NCBI GenBank assembly: GCA_021823555.1
Contig: JAKANW010000049.1
Span: forward strand, 1 to 10,958
Direction: 5' to 3'
DNA length: 10,958 nt
Source: Chloroflexota bacterium
Lineage (GTDB): Bacteria > Chloroflexota > Anaerolineae > Anaerolineales > Villigracilaceae
Shown: positions 1 to 6,379 of the stretch, piece by piece
How positions within the stretch are numbered: position 1 is the first letter of the stretch
Layout: every line of letters starts with the position of its first letter
Made by a program: the position numbers and the translations under genes
The notes under the pieces: model-generated
Databases searched by the model: none
What the model saw: the letters and a program-made list of their open reading frames with translations, nothing else
Told to the model about the DNA's origin: nothing

Positions 1-216
1 TTTCGTGATGTCGGTCTGGATCGCTTTAGCGCGGTAGCCCTCGGCGGTGAGGCCGTTCGCAACCTTTTTGGCGGCCTCCCCATTCAAATCCACCACCGCC
101 ACCGCCGCGCCCGCCTCGGCCAGCGTCTTGCAAAATTCAACGCCGAGCAAACCTACCCCGCCTGTCACCACGGCGGCGCGGCCGGCCAGATCAAATTTTT
201 CCTGGATTTTCATCAT
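1..216 (-). CDS. Short-chain dehydrogenase/reductase, N-terminal part (cut by window edge)
   Basis: The visible 72 codons are the N-terminal nucleotide-binding half of a Rossmann-fold NAD(P)-dependent oxidoreductase. The glycine-rich motif TGGVGLLG follows a short strand (AAVVTGG). After helix 1 comes a second strand ending in an acidic residue (VAVVDLN), as expected for binding the cofactor ribose. The catalytic Tyr-x-x-x-Lys lies beyond the window. TGG-G-LLG motifs occur in SDRs of flagellin/nonulosonate modification (PtmA-like) and of sugar-nucleotide pathways, so a glycan role is plausible but unproven. Two ATGs stand side by side. A GAGGTGA Shine-Dalgarno sequence lies 4 bases before the first and 7 before the second (base 213), so the second may be the real start. 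A 6-bp hairpin (224-240) sits just upstream of this ribosome site. The gene follows the GT-C gene by 54 bases on the same strand and is probably co-transcribed with it. Confidence 0.8.
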   Translation of the reverse strand, partial: MMKIQEKFDLAGRAAVVTGGVGLLGVEFCKTLAEAGAAVAVVDLNGEAAKKVANGLTAEGYRAKAIQTDITK

Positions 217-270
217 GTCACCTCTTCGCGCTGAGCGAAGACGAAGCGCGTCTCCGCTCGGCGCGAAATG

Positions 271-1827
271 TTACGGCGCGGAATAGATCACATCGCCGTT
301 ATATTTTTGCGCATGCAACCCCGCGCCGAGTTCATCATAATAGGCCTGCAGGGTCGCATCAATGTCAACGGATTTGAAAATAACGATCACTGCCTTGCCT
401 GCCAGCACCTGTTGCTTGAGCGCAGAAATGTCGGTTTCGCCTTCGGGCAGGATCTCTCCCGGTCGGTTGGTGTAAAGATAGATCACGCCCGGCTGATTGG
501 AGTGGATGGCGACATCCGCGGGAAGCTGACGAAGCACAGCAATGGCCGGCGCGCCATACCAACGTTCATTAGCATAGACCTGCCCGCCGCGGCGGAGATC
601 CTGCACGTTTCCCGCGAAGCCGATAGCTGTCACCGCTAAGACAACCGCCGCCGCTCCCACAGCGACTGCGCGTCCCCTGCCCGCTGCCAGTCGGTTCAGG
701 CCATAAGCGAGCAGGAGCACCAACGAGACGAATATCGGTGCGACGATGCGCAGTTGGAATTTGGTGGCCGGGTCGAAGAAGGCCATCGTTGCCGCCAACG
801 ATAAGAAGTATCCGAAGATGTAAAGCCCGTTCAGGAACGGAATAACTTCCGGCTGCGGATATTTTCCCGGTCGGAAGAAACGTGGCAGGCCTGCTTTGAG
901 TGTCCAGAACAGCAATCCCAGGCCAAGCGCGATCAGAATGATCTCGACCAATCCATTGATTTTGATCAGGCTGGAAAGCCAGCTATCCACCGGCATGACA
1001 AAGCCTGCAAAAGTACGAATGCCCATGCGTGCGTTATCCGCTGTAATGGGATGCCAGCCCAACGCCCGGTTGGTGAGGCTGCCTCCCTCGAACCGATTGC
1101 GGATTGCCCAGCCCACCGCCCAAGGCAGAAAGCCTGCCAGCAAGATCCCCGCGCTGGTGAAACGCTTGCGCCATTCACTATGCAGAATGAAGAGCGCCAC
1201 AATGCCTGTGGCCAGCAAGGCCAGCGCGGCGTAACGCGTCAGGTAGGCCAGGCCAATGATCGAGCCGGTCACGACCAGCAGCAACCAGCCCTCCCTCCTT
1301 GCCCCTCTCCCGCTGGGAGAGGGGTTGGGGTGAGGAAAAAAATAAAGATCCAACAGCAGGAAGGCGAGCAGCGTAAAAAAAACATACAGCGGCTCGCTCA
1401 TCGCGTTGGAATGGATGCGCAGAATGGATGGGGTGAGCAAGAACAACGCGGCTGTCAGCAAGCCAACGACTTGTGACTTCGTCATGCGCAGAGCCAGCCA
1501 GCCGATGAGGAACGTGTTCAGGCCGAACAGCAGCGCGTTGAGCAGGCGCGCCGAGCGCAATGGGTCAATGCCTGTGATGAGGCTGACGATTGCCAGGGCC
1601 GAGGAAAAGCCGGGCGGGAAGTGAGTCACAAACCCGGCGCTGGCCAGCCAAATCTCGCGGTAGCCCTGTCCGCTGAGCAGGGAGCGTGCGCCCGCGACAT
1701 AGGCAATCGAGTCGTCGTTCAGTCCCAGCCCTTCCGGCGTGCTGTATAACAACGCCGCGGTCGCGCAGATGGCGAGCAGGCCAAGGAAAATATAAAACCG
1801 GGCAGCAGGCTTGGATAAAAGTTTCAT
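271..1827 (-). CDS. GT-C fold membrane glycosyltransferase (GT39/ArnT-like family)
   Basis: This 518-residue polytopic membrane protein has the layout of lipid-linked-sugar-dependent GT-C enzymes. A first membrane helix (about residues 11-28) is followed by an extracytoplasmic loop with an acidic pair (NDDS, 37-40), the usual place of the catalytic Asp. A 'THFPPGFS' segment, many hydrophobic helices up to about residue 402, and a C-terminal soluble extracytoplasmic domain follow. It probably moves a sugar from a polyprenyl-phosphate donor to a cell-surface acceptor; neither is identifiable. I chose the ATG at 1827. An in-frame GTG at 1854 would add nine arginine-rich residues encoded by palindromic repeat DNA. 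Neither start has a clear Shine-Dalgarno sequence. Residues 165-179 (starting PHPNPSPSGRGA) lie between two membrane helices and are encoded by a palindromic insertion. The SDR gene follows 54 bases downstream. Confidence 0.82.
   Translation of the reverse strand: MKLLSKPAARFYIFLGLLAICATAALLYSTPEGLGLNDDSIAYVAGARSLLSGQGYREIWLASAGFVTHFPPGFSSALAIVSLITGIDPLRSARLLNALLFGLNTFLIGWLALRMTKSQVVGLLTAALFLLTPSILRIHSNAMSEPLYVFFTLLAFLLLDLYFFPHPNPSPSGRGARREGWLLLVVTGSIIGLAYLTRYAALALLATGIVALFILHSEWRKRFTSAGILLAGFLPWAVGWAIRNRFEGGSLTNRALGWHPITADNARMGIRTFAGFVMPVDSWLSSLIKINGLVEIILIALGLGLLFWTLKAGLPRFFRPGKYPQPEVIPFLNGLYIFGYFLSLAATMAFFDPATKFQLRIVAPIFVSLVLLLAYGLNRLAAGRGRAVAVGAAAVVLAVTAIGFAGNVQDLRRGGQVYANERWYGAPAIAVLRQLPADVAIHSNQPGVIYLYTNRPGEILPEGETDISALKQQVLAGKAVIVIFKSVDIDATLQAYYDELGAGLHAQKYNGDVIYSAP
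1302..1335. repeat. Palindromic repeat inserted in frame in the glycosyltransferase gene
   Basis: CCCCTCTCCC at 1302-1311 and GGGAGAGGGG at 1315-1324 form a perfect 10-bp stem with a three-base loop. The tail TTGGGGTGAGG runs to 1335. On the coding strand it is read as PHPNPSPSGRG, a peptide I recall in many unrelated proteins where such repeats have inserted without breaking the frame. It lies in a loop between membrane helices and lacks a T-run, so it is not a terminator. Confidence 0.75.
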
Positions 1828-1845
1828 TCTACAGAGTAAGGTAGC

Positions 1846-1994
1846 GCGTCGCACCTGCCCTTTTAGCCTAAACCGCTTAAACGGGATTGGTCTTCGCTTG
1901 AAACATTCCCATTAAACACGGTGCGACGCACGCTCCGGGCAGATGCGATTTTTCTCGCAGTCTCAGCAGCGAACTCATTAGGGGTGTGTTTCAA
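1846..1994. repeat. Composite palindromic intergenic block between sat and the GT gene
   Basis: Several inverted repeats are interleaved here. GCGTCGCACC (1846-1855) is the exact inverse of GGTGCGACGC (1920-1929). TTGAAACATTCCC (1898-1910) is an imperfect inverse of GGGGTGTGTTTCAA (1981-1994). TGCGA-TTTTTC-TCGCA (1944-1959) is a local hairpin. TTTTAGCCTAAACC (1861-1874) also recurs as TTTTGCCCTAAACC at 2041-2054. I found no ORF in it. It looks like a dispersed non-autonomous palindromic element, or two nested ones, rather than a simple promoter region. Confidence 0.5.
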
Positions 1995-2010
1995 ACCAGT
2001 TGAGGGCAAC

Positions 2011-2062
2011 GCCCCGAAGGCTCCCGTAATTCAGGCTCGCTTTTGCCCTAAACCTTCGGGGC
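2011..2062 (-). repeat. 52-base hairpin element, copy 1 (after sat)
   Basis: A perfect 10-bp terminal stem (GCCCCGAAGG / CCTTCGGGGC) closes a 32-base interior. Read on the minus strand, it matches the element at 8715-8766 at both ends and in the central core CGAGCCTGAAT, with identical overall length. It begins 17 bases beyond the stop codon of the sulfurylase gene, so it could act in 3'-end formation, but there is no U-run typical of an intrinsic terminator. The preceding bases (ATGCAC on the minus strand) are also shared with copy 2. Confidence 0.72.
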
Positions 2063-2078
2063 GGTGCATAGCATCACA

Positions 2079-3806
2079 TTAACCTAATTTTTCGAGATAG
2101 CCTTGTTCCTGAAGGAACGCGATGACTTTGTGCGCGTTTTCCTCAGGCGTCGCGCCGTAACCTTGCAGCGTGATCTCTGGATCAATCGGCGGTTCGTACG
2201 GGTCGTCCACGCCGGTGAAGCCCATCGGCTTGCCATCGGCCATGGCCTGGCGCGCCTTGGCGTATAGGCCCTTCACGTCGCGCTGTTCGCAGATCTCGAC
2301 CGGGGTGTCCATGTAGACCATGATGAAATTCTCACCCACGAACTTGCGGGCTTCCTCCCGCGCCGCGCGGTAGGGGCTGATGGCCGCGCAGACCACCGCG
2401 CCGCCGTGACGGGCGATCTCACCGGCCACGAAGCCGATGCGCAGGATGTTGGTGTCGCGGTCCTCCTTGCTGAAGCCGAGTCCCTTGGAGAGATGGGTGC
2501 GCACCACATCGCCGTCCAGCACGGTGGCTTCGCGCCCAAACTGGAGCAACAACTCGGTCAGCACCTGGGTGGTGGCTGATTTACCGGCGCCGCTCAACCC
2601 GGTGAACCACAGACAGAATCCCTGCTTGTGGCGCGGTGGGTACATCTGGCGCAGGATTTCGGCGGTCTCCGGGCGGGTGAACCACTCAGGCAGGAGTTTC
2701 CCTTTGGCGAGATATTCATCGCGTACTTGCGTGCCGGAGATGTTGAGCGTCTTCGCGCCCGCGGGGACATCCTTCTGTTCCACGTAGCGTTCTTCGTCAG
2801 GAAGATATACGAGTTCCTCGAACGGGATCATTTTGACGCCAAGCTCGGTCTCGTTCTTCTGCATGAGCTCCTGTGCGTCGTACGGACCGTAGAACGGCTT
2901 GCCCGTGGAATCCTTGCCAGGCCCGGCATGGTCGCGCCCCACGACGAAATGATTCGCGCCGTGGTTGCGGCGGATGATGGCATGGAGCAGAGCTTCCTTT
3001 GGCCCGGCCATTCTCATGGCGAGTGGGAGCAGGCTGAGCAGCGTGCTGTTCTTGTCGTAGTAATTGTCCACCAGTGCTTTGTAAATGCGGACGCGGGTGT
3101 AGTGATCCACGTCGCCGGGTTTGGTCATACCCACCACCGGGTGGATAATGAGCGAACCTTTGACCGCTGCCGCGGCGCGCTTGGTCAGTTCTTCGTGGAT
3201 GCGGTGCAGGGGGTTGCGCGTCTGGAACGCGACCACGTTATCGTGTCCCATGCCCTCAAGCATAGCGCGCACTTCGACGGGGGAACGACGCAGGTCGGTA
3301 AAGTCATGATACTTGGGCAGGTTCAGCACCTTGAGTGGGCCGCTGATGCAGACCTTGTTCCAGCGGGTCATTTCGGAGACCATCGGGTGCTTGGCGTCGG
3401 TCGAACCATAGGCCAGGGCTGCCTCGGTTTCCAGGTCCCAGTGATAGACCTCGTCCAGGGTCATGATGGCGATCACGTCGTTGTTGGCGTTGCGCAGGAC
3501 GATGTCATCGCCGACGGTCGGCAGTTCCTTGGGATCAGCTGTCAGGGTGATGGGAAGCGGCCAGAGAGTGCCATCCGCCAGCCGCATGTCACGCAGGACG
3601 CGGTCATAATCGGCTTTGCCCATGAAGGTGGTCAGCGGGGAGAATCCGCCTGTGGCCAGCAGTTCCAGGTCGCACAGGTTGCGCATGGTGATCTTGATGG
3701 ATTGTAATTGAGAGGCGCGCGCCAGTTGTTCTTCGCGCTCCTTGCCGGTCAACACCAGGTTGACGAGTTTGCCCCCATAGGGAGCGATGAGCTTTGCTTT
3801 GGCCAT
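2079..3806 (-). CDS. sat: Bifunctional sulfate adenylyltransferase / adenylylsulfate kinase
   Basis: This 575-residue cytoplasmic enzyme converts sulfate and ATP to APS and then phosphorylates APS to PAPS. Residues 1-390 are ATP sulfurylase: the N-terminal PUA-like domain, then the catalytic domain with QTRNPLHRIH at 195-204 (HxxH = H201, H204) and GRDHAGPG at 290-297. Residues 395-575 are APS kinase: P-loop GLSGAGKS at 403-410, DGD at 431-433, ISPYR at 476-480, and the DDPYEPP segment near the end. All key motifs are present, so both activities are expected. GGAG lies 9 bases before the ATG. A TATAAT box about 100 bases upstream (3910-3915) is the probable promoter, and the leader between contains a strong palindrome (3833-3891). 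The PAPS product fits the sulfotransferase at 10370-10958. The alternative is general sulfate assimilation, but no PAPS reductase is in view. Confidence 0.95.
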   Translation of the reverse strand: MAKAKLIAPYGGKLVNLVLTGKEREEQLARASQLQSIKITMRNLCDLELLATGGFSPLTTFMGKADYDRVLRDMRLADGTLWPLPITLTADPKELPTVGDDIVLRNANNDVIAIMTLDEVYHWDLETEAALAYGSTDAKHPMVSEMTRWNKVCISGPLKVLNLPKYHDFTDLRRSPVEVRAMLEGMGHDNVVAFQTRNPLHRIHEELTKRAAAAVKGSLIIHPVVGMTKPGDVDHYTRVRIYKALVDNYYDKNSTLLSLLPLAMRMAGPKEALLHAIIRRNHGANHFVVGRDHAGPGKDSTGKPFYGPYDAQELMQKNETELGVKMIPFEELVYLPDEERYVEQKDVPAGAKTLNISGTQVRDEYLAKGKLLPEWFTRPETAEILRQMYPPRHKQGFCLWFTGLSGAGKSATTQVLTELLLQFGREATVLDGDVVRTHLSKGLGFSKEDRDTNILRIGFVAGEIARHGGAVVCAAISPYRAAREEARKFVGENFIMVYMDTPVEICEQRDVKGLYAKARQAMADGKPMGFTGVDDPYEPPIDPEITLQGYGATPEENAHKVIAFLQEQGYLEKLG

Positions 3807-3832
3807 GAATGGTTACTCCATTGGTTGATAAA

Positions 3833-3891
3833 GTAGGGGCACAGCGAAACGAATGAAAGTCAGGGCTTTGATAGGTCCGCTGTGCCCTTAC
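3833..3891. repeat. 14-bp palindrome in the sat leader
   Basis: GTAGGGGCACAGCG (3833-3846) pairs with CGCTGTGCCCTTAC (3878-3891) over 14 positions with one G-T wobble, around a 31-base loop that contains a small AAAG/CTTT hairpin. GTAGGGGCA...TGCCC(C/T)TAC palindromes are, from memory, common dispersed repeats in Chloroflexota and cyanobacteria. It lies in the predicted sat 5' leader, and its outer arm supplies the TAA stop codon of the upstream cysteine-rich gene. Confidence 0.7.
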
Positions 3892-4994
3892 AGGTTTTCA
3901 CAAGCGCCCATTATACTCCAAAATTCAGCCGGTGAATTTTGGAAATTTTGCGTTGCGTCACAGGCCCACCCGGTGGATACACTACAGTCAGAACCGTCGT
4001 GGTTGCCGATCGGCGCCTGGGGGGGAGCCGTGGGCAAGGGAGTCGGTGTGATACAGTGGGCCGCCGCATCGGCAGACGTGCCATAGCAATTGTAGTTGTA
4101 CAGGGCTGTCCCGCCGCTGGGGGGGAAGATGTTCTGCAAATTCTGCGTGCACGTGGATGCGAAGTTATTATTGCAGTCATTGTACGTGTTGCTGTAGTAG
4201 CTATCCGACGTGGTATGCACCGCCCCGGTGTTGTCGCACCAGTACACGGGCCGACAACAGTTTTGCTGGCACTCGTTGGGGTCGGCGTAGCAGATGTTGG
4301 TGGTGGTGCCCGGCAAGTAGGTCTGCAGGTTTTGGTAGCAGTAGTTGCCCGCGCCGTTACACGTATTGTCGGTGGACTCTTTGTAGGTGGTTGTGTCGTA
4401 GCCATACGACGAGTTGGTGGAGTAGCAGGTATAGGGCGTCAGGCCGGCCCTGTTGACATTGCAGTAGTTGAGCTGGGCGCAGTAGCCACTCCCCCCGCTG
4501 CTCCCGCCACAGGTCTGGATTTGATAGGCGTATACGGTGGAAGGTGTCGTACAGTAACGGGTTTGATACCCTCCAGTACAAGCCCCCCAATCGCCCCAAC
4601 CGGTACACCCGTCGGCCGTGGTAAAAGTGCAGTAATAACCACTTCCGTTATTATGGCAGGTAGCCGAACAGGCAGGATTACCATTGCAGGATGCATCACA
4701 AAACGCAGTTCCGCCATTTTGGCAGGGTGTACCAGGAACAGCGGTTGGATTGACGCTCGGGCCGACAGTTATAGCTGCGGTTGGTCCAGGCGGTACGCTG
4801 GTTGGGGGAGTACAGGTGCCCTGACACGTACATTGTGTATCGTTATTCGGGTCAAGGTTACAGGTTTTGCCGGCACAGCAGGTCCCACTCCCTTGGCACT
4901 TACCCGTGTTGTGGTTGTACGAACACGCTCGAACCCGTGGGGAGCTCCCGATACAGAGGAGCACAAACAAAATCGCCGCAACATATCGCCTCAT
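3888..4994 (-). CDS. Cysteine-rich secreted protein, C-terminus probably truncated
   Basis: I do not recognise a named family. The 368-residue protein starts with a Sec signal peptide (RR, hydrophobic stretch to about residue 17, cleavage near VRA-C at 23/24). It contains 36 cysteines. Residues 24-61 form a compact Cys cluster and 62-90 a Pro/Thr linker. Residues 130-162 resemble a thrombospondin type-1 repeat (GWGDWGAC...QTRYC). Residues 188-246 and 251-314 are a duplicated module sharing QNLQ and a similar Cys spacing. A second Pro/Thr linker precedes 'DCSVSTGWACDAT', which looks like the opening of a further domain. The last 19 or so codons overlap a hairpin, a TATAAT box and a palindrome arm, so the end appears broken. 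It follows the lipoprotein gene by 53 bases, with no strong Shine-Dalgarno sequence. It is probably extracellular and disulfide-bonded; function unknown. Confidence 0.75.
   Translation of the reverse strand: MRRYVAAILFVLLCIGSSPRVRACSYNHNTGKCQGSGTCCAGKTCNLDPNNDTQCTCQGTCTPPTSVPPGPTAAITVGPSVNPTAVPGTPCQNGGTAFCDASCNGNPACSATCHNNGSGYYCTFTTADGCTGWGDWGACTGGYQTRYCTTPSTVYAYQIQTCGGSSGGSGYCAQLNYCNVNRAGLTPYTCYSTNSSYGYDTTTYKESTDNTCNGAGNYCYQNLQTYLPGTTTNICYADPNECQQNCCRPVYWCDNTGAVHTTSDSYYSNTYNDCNNNFASTCTQNLQNIFPPSGGTALYNYNCYGTSADAAAHCITPTPLPTAPPQAPIGNHDGSDCSVSTGWACDATQNFQNSPAEFWSIMGACENL
3910..3915 (-). promoter_or_regulatory. Probable -10 box of the sat promoter
   Basis: The minus strand reads GGAGTATAATGGG, a perfect TATAAT. 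TTCACC lies 15 bases upstream and is a weak -35 candidate. Transcription would start near 3902, giving a leader of about 95 bases with the 3833-3891 palindrome and the GGAG ribosome site. The same ten bases, GGAGTATAAT, occur before the lipoprotein gene. Confidence 0.5.
3918..3942. repeat. Perfect 10-bp hairpin at the 3' end of the Cys-rich ORF
   Basis: CCAAAATTCA (3918-3927) and TGAATTTTGG (3933-3942) form a perfect 10-bp stem around GCCGG. It lies immediately upstream of the TATAAT box of sat, inside the nominal 3' end of the cysteine-rich gene. It could be an operator, the mark of an inserted element, or a transcription-blocking structure for the upstream gene. Confidence 0.65.
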
Positions 4995-5047
4995 ACTCTA
5001 ACGATAGCAGGTGGCGGGGCATCCCGCAAGTACAAGTAGATGAAGAA

Positions 5048-6313
5048 TTACCACTGGGTGAACTCAGCTTTCCAAATTATTTTTTGGACGTCACCCCACC
5101 TTACGTCAATGGGAATAGGCCCAGTTTGCCAAACTGAAGAGTTTTTATTTGCATCCACATTAACTGTCACAAAAGGAAATTTAGAAGGGTCATTCCCTGG
5201 TATCATGCGGATCCAGCTGATGTCTTCGGGGGCCAGGCCTTGTACAGCAGGACTAGTGTCGCGGCTATCGGAAACAAAAAGGAGTGGGTCCAATGCAGGA
5301 TATGCCTTGTCATTTATCGTAGTGCCAAATACCGCCATGTCCCATAAGCTGTCCAACGGCCCGCCCATGCGCCCAGGGCCACGCGGCACAAAGGCCACCA
5401 GCGTTTCTTTGGGGTTGGGGTGAGGGTTCACCTTGCCGTCGGCAGTGGTGGGCTTACTGGGGTTCCACACCTCAAACGGCTCGATGCCTACCTTCATCTC
5501 CTTCCCATCTTTGGTATAGGTGCCTGGTATCACCATCTCGTAATAAAGGGGCGCAGGGATTTTGGGAAGTGAAGTATAAAGTTCCGTTACGTTGGCGTTA
5601 TCTTGGGCTGGCTCGCTATCATTATGATACAGGCTATTCCCCGTAAACGTCTTGTCCGAGAAGTCTGTGAGCTGGCCGCTGAGGACCACCGCGCGCCACA
5701 GGTCGCCGTTTTGCAGGTATGCAAGCGTGATGGGGGTCTGGTCGCCCATGGCCTCCAGCCGCTGCAGCCGCTGGGTAGCTTCGTCGGCTGTTTTGTCCAC
5801 TATGTGCGTGGGCTGGACCACCTCAAACCAACTGTCGGTATCGGTGTTGTAGGAGAAGAGCTTGCCCGCATCTTCGGTGCCCGCCTTGCCAGCCACCAGC
5901 AGGGGCGGGCGGTACTCCTGGGTCTTGGCATCGTAGAACCCGGTGTTGATGGCGCTGAGTTCCGCGCCAAAGATGTCCTTGTTGACGGTGCCTGCGGGCC
6001 CAATCTCATGCTGCGTGCCGTCCTCTGTGGTCAGCCGCGCCGTGCCGTCTGTGACGCTGATGTGGCTCGCAACTTGCGCGTCCTGCTTCTCCATTTCCGC
6101 GACAAACGCCGCGTTCCCGCCAAAGTACTGCTCCACAGCGGTCTGCGGGCTGGCGGTGGGAGCCGCTTCAGTTGCCGGAATGGGCGAAGGCGGAGGGGTT
6201 GTGCTAAACGGCGTCACAATGCTAATTGTAGAAGTTGGAGCGGGTGAAGTTGCTGGCGCGGAGCAAGCGGTTAGCAGAAAAAGGAAAGAGAGAACGAGCG
6301 CAACGGTTTTCAT
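5048..6313 (-). CDS. Putative surface lipoprotein of unknown function
   Basis: No enzyme family is recognised. The 421-residue protein has a lipoprotein signal peptide with lipobox LTAC (C17 is the predicted lipidation site, followed by Ser). A Pro/Thr/Ser-rich linker runs to about residue 55. The globular part is rich in Asp, Thr and aromatic residues, with few cysteines, and ends in WKAEFTQW. Such linkers usually hold a domain away from the membrane. The start is secure: AGGAGG (6320-6325) is six bases before the ATG, and TATAAT (6335-6340) is just upstream, giving a very short leader. The cysteine-rich secreted gene follows 53 bases downstream and probably belongs to the same transcript, suggesting a pair of envelope or extracellular proteins. 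A short PHPNP segment is encoded by the 15 bases at 5411-5425, which match the palindromic repeat at 1321-1335. Confidence 0.8.
   Translation of the reverse strand: MKTVALVLSFLFLLTACSAPATSPAPTSTISIVTPFSTTPPPSPIPATEAAPTASPQTAVEQYFGGNAAFVAEMEKQDAQVASHISVTDGTARLTTEDGTQHEIGPAGTVNKDIFGAELSAINTGFYDAKTQEYRPPLLVAGKAGTEDAGKLFSYNTDTDSWFEVVQPTHIVDKTADEATQRLQRLEAMGDQTPITLAYLQNGDLWRAVVLSGQLTDFSDKTFTGNSLYHNDSEPAQDNANVTELYTSLPKIPAPLYYEMVIPGTYTKDGKEMKVGIEPFEVWNPSKPTTADGKVNPHPNPKETLVAFVPRGPGRMGGPLDSLWDMAVFGTTINDKAYPALDPLLFVSDSRDTSPAVQGLAPEDISWIRMIPGNDPSKFPFVTVNVDANKNSSVWQTGPIPIDVRWGDVQKIIWKAEFTQW
5411..5425. repeat. 15-base match to the tail of the 1302-1335 repeat
   Basis: GGGGTTGGGGTGAGG is identical to bases 1321-1335 and is read in the same frame (PHPNP) in both host proteins. 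The hairpin part is absent here. It may be a remnant of the same repeat or a coincidence of Pro-rich coding. Confidence 0.4.
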
Positions 6314-6334
6314 GGCTGGCCTCCTGTGAAGCCG

Positions 6335-6340
6335 ATTATA
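6335..6340 (-). promoter_or_regulatory. -10 box of the lipoprotein gene
   Basis: The minus strand has GGAGTATAATCGG, a perfect TATAAT 21 bases before the ATG, leaving room for a short leader with AGGAGG. TTACCG lies 16 bases upstream and is a poor -35. The box faces away from the MNT promoter; the whole divergent intergenic region is 66 bases. Confidence 0.6.
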
Positions 6341-6367
6341 CTCCCGCCATTTTCAGCGGTAACTCGG

Positions 6368-6373
6368 TATAAT
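6368..6373 (+). promoter_or_regulatory. -10 box of the MNT/HEPN operon, leaderless
   Basis: A perfect TATAAT is followed by exactly six bases and then the ATG at 6380. The predicted transcription start coincides with the A of the start codon, so the mRNA would be leaderless. There is no Shine-Dalgarno sequence and no good -35. Confidence 0.6.
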
Positions 6374-6379
6374 ACCTGC

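Noticed and set aside
1302..1324. Intrinsic terminator
   Set aside because: The hairpin is inside the coding sequence, in frame, and has no T-run on the coding strand.
1828..1854. GTG start nine codons upstream for the GT-C gene
   Set aside because: The added residues are Arg-rich and encoded by one arm of an intergenic inverted repeat; the ribosome site is poor. It is not fully excluded.
2628..3707. 359-codon plus-strand ORF
   Set aside because: It lies entirely antisense to the sulfurylase/kinase gene, whose motifs are unmistakable. Long antisense ORFs are expected in GC-rich coding DNA.
5014..5027. Hairpin GCGGG-ATGC-CCCGC between the lipoprotein and Cys-rich genes
   Set aside because: Only five pairs, no T-run and no repeat elsewhere. 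I could not tell it from chance in GC-rich DNA.
3939..5039. 366-codon plus-strand ORF opposite the Cys-rich gene
   Set aside because: Its product is Val/Arg/Gly-rich with no recognisable domain. The minus frame has a signal peptide, regular Cys spacing and a duplicated module, so the minus frame is the coding one.
5603..6247. 214-codon plus-strand ORF opposite the lipoprotein
   Set aside because: The minus frame has a Shine-Dalgarno sequence, a lipobox and a -10 promoter; the plus ORF has no ribosome site and is a shadow.
6326..6379. N-terminal extension of the MNT protein by 18 codons
   Set aside because: It would translate the divergent promoter region, and it has no ribosome site. The ATG at 6380 gives the normal family N-terminus.
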